Shown piece by piece: positions 8,302-14,897 of a stretch of DNA of 15,493 bases. Every line of letters starts with the position of its first letter. Position 1 is the stretch's first letter. The translations under genes were made by a program, and so were the position numbers. The stretch lies in the NCBI GenBank assembly GCA_003504855.1, contig DNZD01000025.1:1-15493 (forward strand), given 5' to 3'. The notes below the pieces were generated by a model. That model saw only the letters and a list, made by a program, of their open reading frames with translations, did not search any database and was not told the DNA's origin. This DNA is from Cytophagales bacterium. Lineage in GTDB: Bacteria > Bacteroidota > Bacteroidia > Cytophagales > Cyclobacteriaceae.

Positions 8302-8652
8302 TCACCCGAGCTCTTTGGCAGGATCCCAAAACACACGGGCAAAGTCCTGGACCTGATCTTTTTTTACTTTCACTCCATCCTTCTCTAATCGCTGCTGCAT
8401 CGCCTTGGGCGTTTCAAAGTGATGTTTCCCGGTGAGCAGGCCCTGCCTGTTCACAACCCGGTGTGCCGGAATATGTTTGTGTGCATGGGCAGCATTCATT
8501 GCCCAACCAACCATCCGTGCACTCATCGCCGTGCCCAGGTATCGGGCAATGGCACCGTAATTGGTTACCCGGCCCTTCGGAATCAGTTTGACTACTTCCC
8601 ATACATCCTGAAAAAAATTGGGCTCTTCAGGGTTCTTTTTGGTTAATCGCAT
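8302..8652 (-). CDS. Alkyltransferase-like protein (ATL, MGMT DNA-binding fold without the active cysteine)
   Basis: A 116-residue protein matching the DNA-binding domain of O6-alkylguanine-DNA alkyltransferase: FFQDVWEVVKLIPKGRVTNY, GAIARYLG, SARMVGWAMN and IPAHRVVNRQG. In true alkyltransferases the catalytic run is PCHRV; here residue 63 is Ala (PAHRV), so it cannot accept alkyl groups. ATL proteins bind alkylated guanine and channel it to nucleotide excision repair. The ATG at 8650-8652 was chosen because the family homology begins there; the frame stays open further upstream but that extension is proline/arginine/tryptophan-rich and overlaps the divergent gene. It leads the clpS-lipoprotein-recR operon. 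Confidence 0.88.
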   Translation of the reverse strand: MRLTKKNPEEPNFFQDVWEVVKLIPKGRVTNYGAIARYLGTAMSARMVGWAMNAAHAHKHIPAHRVVNRQGLLTGKHHFETPKAMQQRLEKDGVKVKKDQVQDFARVFWDPAKELG

Positions 8653-8738
8653 ATCTAAAGACCGGAGGTCCGGTGAAAATACAGGTTTATTCAAAAAAGA
8701 CGAAGGGAACCGGGCACGGGCATTATTTTTGTGCACCC

Positions 8739-10220
8739 ATGACAATGAACGTTCGCCTTTTAGCACTATTCCTTTTACTGACCGGGCCAGTACACGCCCA
8801 GCAGTTTGTTTTTCCCGATGCGCCATCATGGACCAATATGGAGGAGGGCAAGCCGCTGTCGTTTCGCTTAGCCACAACCGATAGCACAGCACCGCGGCGG
8901 TTTGCGTTGGAGGGCGGTGCCACCACAGGCATGTCCATGGACAGCCTTGGCAATTTCTCATGGATTCCCTCCTATGACCTGGTGAGCCGATTGGAAAAGC
9001 AAAAAGAATTCGGTGTGTTGTTCCAGGCTGAATGGAAAGATGGTCGACAACTAAGACAATCCGTCAATTTTATCCTTCACCATGTCAATCGCCCGCCCAT
9101 CGTTGAGGACATGCCTACCTTTTATGTGAAACAGGGGACACTCTCCCGCTACCAGATTCCAACCGAGTATGTACGTGATCCGGATGGTGACCTGGTTGTC
9201 ATTAAACCGCGCGAATCACAAATGCCTGAAGGTGCATCCATGTCTGCTACCGGACTGCTTACCTGGACACCCTCCAGGAATCAATTCAATGCACTACGCA
9301 CCTCACCGTTATATGTTGAGTTCATCGCACAAGACCAGCCCGACAAGGCCGAAACCATCGGGAAGATTCGGGTAGCGCAAACTCAATTGGATCTACCTCC
9401 TGATTTATTACTCGTACCCAGCGATAGCGTCTGGAATGTAAAAGAGACCGATGTCGTCTATTTCAAGGTTTATGCTTCCGACCCGAACGGAGACGATAAT
9501 ATTGATCAGGTTGACTTTATCTCTTCTGACATGCGTCTGCCCAAGAGTGCATTGAAAGAAAATTCGCGGGTGCAGCGCGAATTTACGTGGACACCTGGAT
9601 ACGATTTCGTTGATGAAGCCGAAAAGAAGCGTGATGTGGTGCTCACTTTCTTTGCCTTCGACAAAAGCAACAACCGCGTTCAGCGCAGGGTAAGGGTTAC
9701 GATTAACGACACTGAAAACGTTGAGGAAAAGGATAAACTGCTATATCAGAAATATTTTAATACGCTGGCGGCATCCAAGAATCTGATTGATATGCTGGAT
9801 GAGAACAATGAGAAGCTGGAACACATCTACAAAAAAGCCAGGAAGGGCAAGAAATCAAGAACGATTGTCACTGCATCGTTGGGTGGTATTTCCGGATTAT
9901 CTCCGTTGATCCTGGACACGAATCCGTCAAAGACCGTTACCATGGTGGGTGGCACGTCGGTGTTGGTGATTAACTCCCTGGAAGCAGGTCAGGTGATTGG
10001 CCGTTCGGCCAATGATTATCAGAACAAAATCAAGTCCAACCGTGACCTTCGCACGCAACTGCAATTAAAGGGGAATTATTTTGCCCGGAAGTATGCGTTG
10101 AAGTCACAGCGGCGCAACCTGGATTTTGAAACCGACCGCGACGATCTGGTGCGGTTGCTGACCAATGATCAGAAGGCGAGTATTCGGCAAGCGTTGAACA
10201 ATTTGTTGACCAGCTGCTAA
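8739..10220 (+). CDS. Secreted protein with three Ig-like (putative-Ig/cadherin-like) repeats
   Basis: A 493-residue exported protein. The ATG at 8739 gives a standard signal peptide (MTMNVRLLALFLLLTGPVHA, then QQ); an in-frame ATG at 8673 would add 22 polar residues before it and is less likely. Three Ig-like units of about 100 residues each end in a WxP turn: FSWIPSYD near 73-80, LTWTPSRN near 174-181 and FTWTPGYD near 282-289, with DPDGD/DPNGDD acidic loops that look calcium-binding. Residues about 328-372 are charged helix. A hydrophobic glycine-rich stretch lies at about 375-417, followed by a basic helical tail to Cys493. It is probably a surface or periplasmic adhesion or scaffold protein; no type IX sorting tail was recognised. 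Confidence 0.8.
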   Translation: MTMNVRLLALFLLLTGPVHAQQFVFPDAPSWTNMEEGKPLSFRLATTDSTAPRRFALEGGATTGMSMDSLGNFSWIPSYDLVSRLEKQKEFGVLFQAEWKDGRQLRQSVNFILHHVNRPPIVEDMPTFYVKQGTLSRYQIPTEYVRDPDGDLVVIKPRESQMPEGASMSATGLLTWTPSRNQFNALRTSPLYVEFIAQDQPDKAETIGKIRVAQTQLDLPPDLLLVPSDSVWNVKETDVVYFKVYASDPNGDDNIDQVDFISSDMRLPKSALKENSRVQREFTWTPGYDFVDEAEKKRDVVLTFFAFDKSNNRVQRRVRVTINDTENVEEKDKLLYQKYFNTLAASKNLIDMLDENNEKLEHIYKKARKGKKSRTIVTASLGGISGLSPLILDTNPSKTVTMVGGTSVLVINSLEAGQVIGRSANDYQNKIKSNRDLRTQLQLKGNYFARKYALKSQRRNLDFETDRDDLVRLLTNDQKASIRQALNNLLTSC

Positions 10221-10469
10221 GAAATCAAGAAAACCTTTTCGGATTTTACGGAGGATTGATCAAACAGACGGTCAGCGATTAATGAGCTGATCCCACAAAG
10301 GCACGGTGGTCCAATCCAGCCGAGGCTTCTCCTGAAGTTATACTTTGCCCGCTAAAGAAATTCCGCCTTAGGGCACTTAGTATGAAATTTTACCCTCGCT
10401 GGAGATTTATCTTTTTAGCTGGTTGAGACGATGATCGCCACAAGACGCCGACACAATAACGCTTTGACG
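10221..10469. other. Intergenic gap between core genes and the accessory locus
   Basis: This 249-bp stretch separates two convergent genes. It has no open frame with recognisable protein content. One imperfect hairpin can be drawn (GCCC 10347-10350 and TAA 10353-10355 pairing with TTA 10368-10370 and GGGC 10371-10374), but there is no T-run behind it on either strand. It is the likely left boundary of the accessory region; no tRNA, integrase remnant or flanking direct repeat was found. Confidence 0.4.
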
Positions 10470-10811
10470 CTAAAGGTAACTCCAATGAACCCTGCCGCCC
10501 CGAATATGAAAATGGCTCTTGCAACCAACTCTTCTCCATATTGAAGGATAGATGTAGATGCGGCCCCAACGAATAAAGTGCTTCCAACGAGGGTTCGCGG
10601 TTTTCAGAGTATTAAGGTAGATGATCTCATGGCATCCGCACGGACATCTAAAAATAATTACCCAGACGTACGGACGCTCTCCGACAATATAGATGATCTT
10701 GTCGTAAATGACTGGCGGTTCTGTCGGGCAGTATTTGTGCCTGTAGAATAACCTTTGCTGAGACCGCAGTCCTTTCCAATAGAAATCGAAGCTCGTTAGC
10801 CAGTTTCTCAT
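10470..10811 (-). CDS. DUF6527-type metal-binding protein of ubiquitin-like cassettes
   Basis: A 113-residue protein. It matches the DUF6527 pattern as remembered: a beta-strand, then a CPCGC cluster (C56, C58, C60), then PRWKHFIRWGRIYIYPSIW, then C97-K-S-H100-F and an RGGRVHW end. The cysteines and H100 form a plausible single zinc site. Proteins of this family sit beside multiubiquitin/E2 and ThiF genes in bacterial ubiquitin-like loci, as here; their biochemical role is not established. The ATG overlaps the stop of the JAB-E1 gene by 4 bp, and it is the last gene of the minus-strand operon. Confidence 0.8.
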   Translation of the reverse strand: MRNWLTSFDFYWKGLRSQQRLFYRHKYCPTEPPVIYDKIIYIVGERPYVWVIIFRCPCGCHEIIYLNTLKTANPRWKHFIRWGRIYIYPSIWRRVGCKSHFHIRGGRVHWSYL

Positions 10812-12205
10812 TTGAGGTGTGATAATTCGACTAAGTCCAAAAAGATCTTCCGGTCTCCAAGCCCCACTTTAGATATGAGAAAAGCGTCAATATCTAGTCT
10901 GTCTTCAGCCTGATGTATGAAGCACCCTTCCGTCAAATCAATTGTCGACTGCGCAAATTCTCCTGGGGGATCGACTTTGTAGGGATGTACCCGGTTGAGT
11001 AGTTCGTTTACCGCATAGCTAGCGAGCATCATGTTTACGCTGATGACAGCAGGCCTGCTCACATTAATGTTCTTGATATAGGAGTTCTTTACAAGTTCGG
11101 GAAACTGTTCCGGATACATTCTGAATAATCCTGCGGCCTTCAAATCTTCGGCGTCGTACAAGCCTCGCGAAATCAATGAGGACTTTCCTGGTTGGATATA
11201 ATTAATGGTTCCGACGATTTTAGAAACCCCGCCGGTACCGTTGGCTTCGAGCTTAATTCCTATATCGAAATAGGGGATTAGATAATACGTGGAGAGGTGG
11301 TTAATCAAATCGCGACCGTCGACAGAATCGACGCAACCAATCAAAATGTCACACTCAGCTAGCGCCCTTTGGCAGGTCAAATCCTCATAGATATTTTTTG
11401 CAAAAACTTCAATATCGGTGCCCAATCCAAATTCTAAAATTGCCTCTTTCAATACATCGACTTTGTGGCGACCCTTTTCGGCGTCGGCACGTTTTGTGTT
11501 CAGGATTCTGTTAAGATTCTTCAATTCAACTTTGTCCGGGTCGACCAGCACGAGATTACCGACGCTTAGTCGCACCAGTTGTTCAATCACAGGACTTCCT
11601 GTTCCAGAGCATCCGATAATACCGACTTTACATTTGCTCAGCAGCCTGTAGGTGGCTTCGCCAAATGCCTGAATAGTCCTTCTTCCAATCTCCGCTTCAC
11701 CTGATGCCTTGGTCGAATAATCCCAGACCTGAATTGTATCGCCGGCAATACAGATTTTGTTTAAGGCCTCGGCTTTGAGATTCGGAAAGAAAACTCGCCC
11801 AAAAATTCTTCCATCTGGAAGCATAATCGAACTACCATGTGGATAATCACCATCGGTCCATCCGAATACTGAGCTAAAGAGCCGGGTATCAGAGTCGTCG
11901 TCAAGGGAGGAAAATGCCTCATAGCCGCCAGGATGGCTATGGATTTTCAATATTGCGTAATTGTGTTTTGCTGCCTTTTCCAACAAGGGGATTATCCTGT
12001 CTGTTTTCCATACAACAAAATCGGCTGACCGCTCACATTCGTCATAAGGAATCAAGACGACGTCATTCACCAGTAATTTGTGAATTCCCTTACCGGCGAG
12101 TCGACCGCATAGCGCCACAGCCACTGCCTCCAGATGATCACCTGGAAACAAGTGTTTGCGGATTTGGTCATAGTGAATCCCTGATATGCTAAGCTGGTAC
12201 TGCAT
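10808..12205 (-). CDS. JAB (JAMM) isopeptidase fused to a ThiF/E1-like adenylating domain
   Basis: A 465-residue fusion, numbered from the ATG at 12203-12205; an in-frame TTG 27 bp further upstream is possible but deeper inside the previous gene. Residues 1-145 form a JAB/MPN metalloprotease with a complete motif: E26, then H89-S-H91 followed by PGGYEAF, S99 and D102. Residues about 175-410 form a Rossmann E1-like domain: GIIGCSGTGS (glycines 198-203), LVLVDPDKVELKNLNR with R233, and GCVDSVDGR near 290-298. It should activate the C-terminus of a ubiquitin-like protein with ATP, and the JAB part should trim or remove it. Oddly, where ThiF-type proteins usually show a Cys-x-x-Cys after the Pro-Gly, this one has PGKSSLISRG, with Ser343 and Ser346. 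It overlaps the preceding UbL-E2 gene by 17 bp. Confidence 0.88.
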   Translation of the reverse strand: MQYQLSISGIHYDQIRKHLFPGDHLEAVAVALCGRLAGKGIHKLLVNDVVLIPYDECERSADFVVWKTDRIIPLLEKAAKHNYAILKIHSHPGGYEAFSSLDDDSDTRLFSSVFGWTDGDYPHGSSIMLPDGRIFGRVFFPNLKAEALNKICIAGDTIQVWDYSTKASGEAEIGRRTIQAFGEATYRLLSKCKVGIIGCSGTGSPVIEQLVRLSVGNLVLVDPDKVELKNLNRILNTKRADAEKGRHKVDVLKEAILEFGLGTDIEVFAKNIYEDLTCQRALAECDILIGCVDSVDGRDLINHLSTYYLIPYFDIGIKLEANGTGGVSKIVGTINYIQPGKSSLISRGLYDAEDLKAAGLFRMYPEQFPELVKNSYIKNINVSRPAVISVNMMLASYAVNELLNRVHPYKVDPPGEFAQSTIDLTEGCFIHQAEDRLDIDAFLISKVGLGDRKIFLDLVELSHLK

Positions 12206-12908
12206 TGGCTCTTTTTTCAAATTCCTGAACAAACCAATAGCTGACCAGGCTCATGTGCGTTCCTAAATTATCTATACCTTCCCGCCATGGGTTCTGCGGT
12301 GTCCGGTGCCGTGACCAGCGTTGAAAAATTTTGCCGTCGATAGGCTGGCTTGATGTGGCACCGATCGGTTGATGATCTTTTCTTACAAGAGCAGGAAAAA
12401 AGTAGGCCATATCAAGCTGTGTCCGTGGATAGCCAGGTTCGACCTTTACCGCGACGAGAATCTTTTCAAACGTATACCCATCATAGACTGGATAGTTGTA
12501 AATAAGGATCCAGTTTCCTGCAGGTTCAGTAAGGGTCTCCCAAAGGAGACCCAAACTTTCCAGGAACTCGACATCCTCGTCGAGTAAATCAAACTGTCGC
12601 CGGGGACCTTCCCCTTCTGTTTGATCAAGCGGGAGGGTCATGAACTTCTCGACCCCAGGCTTGGTGAAACATACTTTTTCATCCCATCTGATCGGCTCTA
12701 CCTTCCCGCCTTTCAACTTCAGGTTCAGCTGGTATTTCTCAGGCGGAATCTTTCCTGCCAGCACCAAGAGTTCACGACCGGTCATGCACTCCTTTTCCAC
12801 CACAAAGACTTCCCGGTCAATCTTGATCCGGTAGTGCTTGTCCTTGGGGACTGGCCGACCCTCCTTGGAGTAGGCCTCGACGTCGATGATTTCGATTTCT
12901 TGTGACAT
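12189..12908 (-). CDS. Multiubiquitin-type ubiquitin-like domain fused to a Prok-E2_E-like domain
   Basis: A 239-residue protein. Residues about 24-92 form a ubiquitin-like beta-grasp of the Multi_ubiq kind (HYRIKIDREVFVVEKECMTG, LLVLAGKIPPEKYQLNLK, PGVEKFMTLPL). Only one copy is present. A linker (DQTEGEGPRRQF) leads to an E2/UBC-like domain of the Prok-E2_E kind at about 104-235, with WETLTEPAGNWILIYNYPV, EPGYPRTQLDMAYF, FQRWSRHRTPQNPWREGIDN and LGTHMSLV. The E2-like part has no cysteine at all; the only two (C41, C80) are in the ubiquitin-like part. In this family a role in ubiquitin-like protein conjugation is proposed from fold and operon context; no substrate is known. It is the first gene of the operon, 87 bp from the divergent sigma-like gene. 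Confidence 0.85.
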   Translation of the reverse strand: MSQEIEIIDVEAYSKEGRPVPKDKHYRIKIDREVFVVEKECMTGRELLVLAGKIPPEKYQLNLKLKGGKVEPIRWDEKVCFTKPGVEKFMTLPLDQTEGEGPRRQFDLLDEDVEFLESLGLLWETLTEPAGNWILIYNYPVYDGYTFEKILVAVKVEPGYPRTQLDMAYFFPALVRKDHQPIGATSSQPIDGKIFQRWSRHRTPQNPWREGIDNLGTHMSLVSYWFVQEFEKRANAVPA

Positions 12909-12915
12909 AGTTGTA

Positions 12916-12928
12916 ACTTTTTATGCTT
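12916..12928 (-). repeat. Mirrored leader element, copy 1
   Basis: Read on the minus strand this is AAGCATAAAAAGT, ending 7 bases before the ATG of the ubiquitin-like/E2 gene. It matches copy 2 (12977-12989) at 12 of 13 positions in opposite orientation. It may act in initiation of translation, as an operator half-site, or both. Confidence 0.65.
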
Positions 12929-12942
12929 TAATGCGAAAGCAT
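12923..12942. repeat. Perfect 7-bp inverted repeat with 6-base loop
   Basis: ATGCTTT at 12923-12929 and AAAGCAT at 12936-12942 are exact reverse complements around AATGCG. The left arm overlaps the mirrored leader element. Its place in a divergent promoter region suggests a regulator-binding site; a T-run expected for a terminator is missing. Confidence 0.55.
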
Positions 12943-12976
12943 GACGTTTCCGGCTCGCATGTCACGCTTCAGTATT

Positions 12977-12989
12977 AAGCATTAAAAGT
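12977..12989 (+). repeat. Mirrored leader element, copy 2
   Basis: The plus strand reads AAGCATTAAAAGT, ending 6 bases before the TTG proposed as start of the sigma-like gene. The matching distance to copy 1's start codon supports that TTG as the real start. Confidence 0.65.
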
Positions 12990-12995
12990 CATAGT

Positions 12996-13802
12996 TTGGC
13001 ACTAACCGAGACCCCGGAACAGCTAGAAGGAAACGATAACGAAGGGAAACTAGTCCCCTTGGTGAGGGCTCTGATTGCCTGCTCTGATGTGAATGAGGCC
13101 GTTTATCTACAGACGAGATTCTACGATTCTTTTAGGGAGAGATTTTACGATAGACTAAGGAAGGTCGCATCGAAGCTTTATAGTGGAATTCCCGATTTCG
13201 AGGGGAGAACCGACGAGGTTTTTAACGAAACATTTGTCGTTGCCTTTGTTAAAATCAAGGAGTTTGAAATGGGTGACTGGGGTGATGATGAGTGTGAGAA
13301 AGTGATGTTGAATTGGCTGTCAACCATCGCCAACAATTTGTTGTTGAAAATTGCTCGATCTGTAAAAAAAGAAAGACGTCAATTAAGAGATTTTAAAGCT
13401 ATACAAAAATATGACCTGGTATCTAAACCTGAGCAAGCACGAAAGACGCCCCAACGAACCTTTGACAAGATAAAATTTGATCAATTTTGGGCTGGCTTGA
13501 ATCCCCTGTCAAAGGATATTCTTCTGGCTTGCATTGACCATGGGACAATCAGCATTGAGGGGCGCAAGTATATTTCTGAGAATGAAATTGAAATGCTTAC
13601 CCAAAAAAACATGGTGGACGGTTGTGCCGTCCCGAAGGATCTTAAGAAATTTGTCAAGGCGGGGGAATTTAAAGAGCGGAATACCGATCACCTACCAGAC
13701 GAAATATTAGAAGAACTCAAAACAAAATATAATGTAAAAGCGGCCGCTATTCGTAAGGCAAAGCAGCGAGCTCTTGAAGGCCTTAGAAATTGTAAAATAT
13801 AA
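12996..13802 (+). CDS. Atypical ECF-like RNA polymerase sigma factor with an insertion in region 4
   Basis: A 268-residue protein. Residues about 40-130 resemble sigma region 2: FYDRLRKVASKLY, then TDEVFNETFVVAFVKIKEF, then MLNWLSTIANNLLLKIARSVKKERRQL, the part that binds core polymerase and the -10 element. Region 4 seems split: LNPLSKDILLACIDHG at 168-183, an insertion of about 50 residues, then a helix-turn-helix at 234-264 (LPDEILEELKTKYNVKAAAIRKAKQRALEGLR). The frame opens after a TGA at 12942-12944 and has no ATG before residue 92, so the start is TTG 12996; its spacing behind the mirrored leader element supports this. It heads a plus-strand operon, 3 bp before the next gene. It could act as a dedicated regulator of this locus or as an effector; neither is shown. 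Confidence 0.65.
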   Translation: MALTETPEQLEGNDNEGKLVPLVRALIACSDVNEAVYLQTRFYDSFRERFYDRLRKVASKLYSGIPDFEGRTDEVFNETFVVAFVKIKEFEMGDWGDDECEKVMLNWLSTIANNLLLKIARSVKKERRQLRDFKAIQKYDLVSKPEQARKTPQRTFDKIKFDQFWAGLNPLSKDILLACIDHGTISIEGRKYISENEIEMLTQKNMVDGCAVPKDLKKFVKAGEFKERNTDHLPDEILEELKTKYNVKAAAIRKAKQRALEGLRNCKI

Positions 13803-13805
13803 GTC

Positions 13806-14657
13806 ATGGCAAAAACAAAAGGCAAAACCGACAAAAAGGATTTGACCCTGGACGAAAAAATCAATCTTCAATCTGACTTGAGGAGATTTGGATACCTATT
13901 GCCAACAAATGAAGAAGAGGTTGAAGAATTTGACAAAATTTTCGGAAAGACTCAGGTGATGTTCCCGGATCGTCTGAAAGAACCGAAGTTCTTGAGAGAG
14001 TCAAAACAGAAGGCGATCGATAAGCCTGCGAAAGTTGCAGTAGTGTCAAAATCGCTCACTAAAACTGTAACTATTGTTGAGCAAGATGTCAAGAAACCAG
14101 CCAAAAGTGACTACTTCAAAAAATTGGTGCTTGCTGCCCACGTTGCGAAAGAGCTTCACTCTGAGCCCACCTTTGGACATATTAAGTTTGTTAAGGTATA
14201 TATGTTGTGTGACAAGGTTTGCCATATGAATTTGAGCTCGTCCTACAAGCGCTTTGCGGCTGGTCCGCTTGATCCAAAACAAATGCGTGTCTTTGATGCT
14301 CAGTTTAAGAAGAAACGCTGGTTTACGGTGACCCGGACAAACTATGGTGCATACAAATATGCTCCGGACGAAAAAATAGAGGAATATCAAATCTATTATG
14401 GTAGATATTTCAGAAATCAAACAGGCGACATTGCCAGAATAATTGACTTGTTCCGCAAACAAACCTCTGATTTTTGTGAAGTTGTGGCTACCCTGTTTTT
14501 CGTTTGGATGGATCTTATGTCTAATCGAAGTCTTATTAACAATGCGTCACTCATCAGGGACTTCTATGCATGGGATGAACGGAAAAAGCGATTTGACAAT
14601 ACGGAGTTAATAAGGGCAATTGAATGGATGAATGAGAACGGGATAGTACCTGCCTGA
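13806..14657 (+). CDS. Two-part protein with an HsdS-tail/Panacea-like C-terminal domain
   Basis: A 283-residue protein of unknown function. Residues about 15-62 form a small acidic module (LRRFGYLLPTNEEEVEEFDKIFG). A basic linker (about 63-100, Lys/Val/Thr-rich) follows. Residues 104-202 (KKLVLAAHVAKEL, PTFGHIKFVKVYMLC, RFAAGPLDPKQMRVFDAQFKKKRWF, YKYAP) resemble a domain seen at the end of some type I restriction specificity subunits and, more distantly, the Panacea/DUF4065 fold. Residues 206-283 (VVATLFFVWMDLM, IRDFYAWDERKKRF, AIEWMNENGIVPA) look like the helical tail that goes with it. The DNA-recognition domains of HsdS are absent. These likenesses are from memory. It lies between the sigma-like and membrane-peptide genes, 3 and 12 bp away. 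Confidence 0.6.
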   Translation: MAKTKGKTDKKDLTLDEKINLQSDLRRFGYLLPTNEEEVEEFDKIFGKTQVMFPDRLKEPKFLRESKQKAIDKPAKVAVVSKSLTKTVTIVEQDVKKPAKSDYFKKLVLAAHVAKELHSEPTFGHIKFVKVYMLCDKVCHMNLSSSYKRFAAGPLDPKQMRVFDAQFKKKRWFTVTRTNYGAYKYAPDEKIEEYQIYYGRYFRNQTGDIARIIDLFRKQTSDFCEVVATLFFVWMDLMSNRSLINNASLIRDFYAWDERKKRFDNTELIRAIEWMNENGIVPA

Positions 14658-14669
14658 AAAAAGAGATAC

Positions 14670-14816
14670 ATGAAAAAGTCCACCTATCGAATTCTTAAAT
14701 CACTAGGAATATTTCTATTCCTAATCCTCTTTGGTGTATTCATTTATATTCTGACTCGCTATCAGACCCCAGAAAGAAAGGAAATGGCTGCCTCGATTGA
14801 TCCAGGTTTCTTCTAA
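14670..14816 (+). CDS. 48-residue single-pass membrane peptide
   Basis: A short gene between the HsdS-tail-like protein and the caspase-like protease, 12 bp after the former. It begins MKKSTYRILK, has one hydrophobic segment at about 12-28 (LGIFLFLILFGVFIYIL), then a short polar tail with PERKE and ends in PGFF. An AAAGAGA run 5-11 bases before the ATG is a fair ribosome-binding site. The Lys/Arg-rich N-terminus favours a cytoplasmic N-terminus. No lipobox or cleavage site is seen. It may be a membrane anchor, partner or toxin-like peptide; no family was recognised. Confidence 0.6.
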   Translation: MKKSTYRILKSLGIFLFLILFGVFIYILTRYQTPERKEMAASIDPGFF

Positions 14817-14897
14817 CGAGCCTGAAAAGTCAATAGAGCATAGACCTATTGGATTTAATTATCAAAAGACGATTGACGTCAGCCCTGCCTAGATTTT

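Larger units (their letters stand above)
12909..12995. promoter_or_regulatory. Shared divergent control region of the ubiquitin-like and sigma-caspase operons
   Basis: This 87-bp region must hold both promoters. It contains a mirrored 13-base element just before each start codon, a perfect 7-bp inverted repeat, and three copies of AAGCAT/ATGCTT. No clear Bacteroidota TTG/TAnnTTTG pair was found; TAACTTTT at 12914-12921 is the nearest partial match. Confidence 0.6.

Noticed and set aside
8724..8731. TATTTTTG, a perfect Bacteroidota -7 box, before the Ig-like repeat gene
   Set aside because: It ends only 7 bases before the chosen ATG, and there is no TTG at the usual distance upstream, so it would give an almost leaderless transcript. 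Chance is likely in A/T-rich sequence.
8653..8961. Upstream extension of the alkyltransferase-like frame on the minus strand
   Set aside because: The extra 103 residues are unlike any part of the family, rich in Trp/Pro/Arg, and lie antisense to the signal peptide of the divergent gene.
9852..10231. 13-base direct repeat AAGAAATCAAGAA at about 9852 and 10219 as possible attachment sites
   Set aside because: One copy lies inside the Ig-like repeat gene, both are low complexity, and a 13-base repeat is expected by chance in 15 kb.
10347..10374. Hairpin between convergent genes as a terminator
   Set aside because: The stem is short and bulged and there is no T-run after it on either strand.
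10390..10587. 65-residue minus-strand ORF overlapping the end of the DUF6527-like gene
   Set aside because: It is in another frame of the same strand as a gene with clear family motifs and has no recognisable content of its own.
12206..12232. TTG start at 12232 for the JAB-E1 gene
   Set aside because: It adds nine residues (MFRNLKKEP) before the JAB fold and increases overlap with the upstream gene to 44 bp. ATG at 12205 has an AAAAAAGAG run just upstream and fits better.
12436..12455. GGTTCGACC resembling a tRNA T-loop
   Set aside because: It lies within the E2-like coding sequence and no acceptor or anticodon stem can be drawn around it.
14817..14897. Promoter or short gene before the caspase-like gene
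   Set aside because: A partial likeness to the leader element (AAAAGTCAATAG at 14825-14836) is too weak and too far from the ATG, and no open frame fits.
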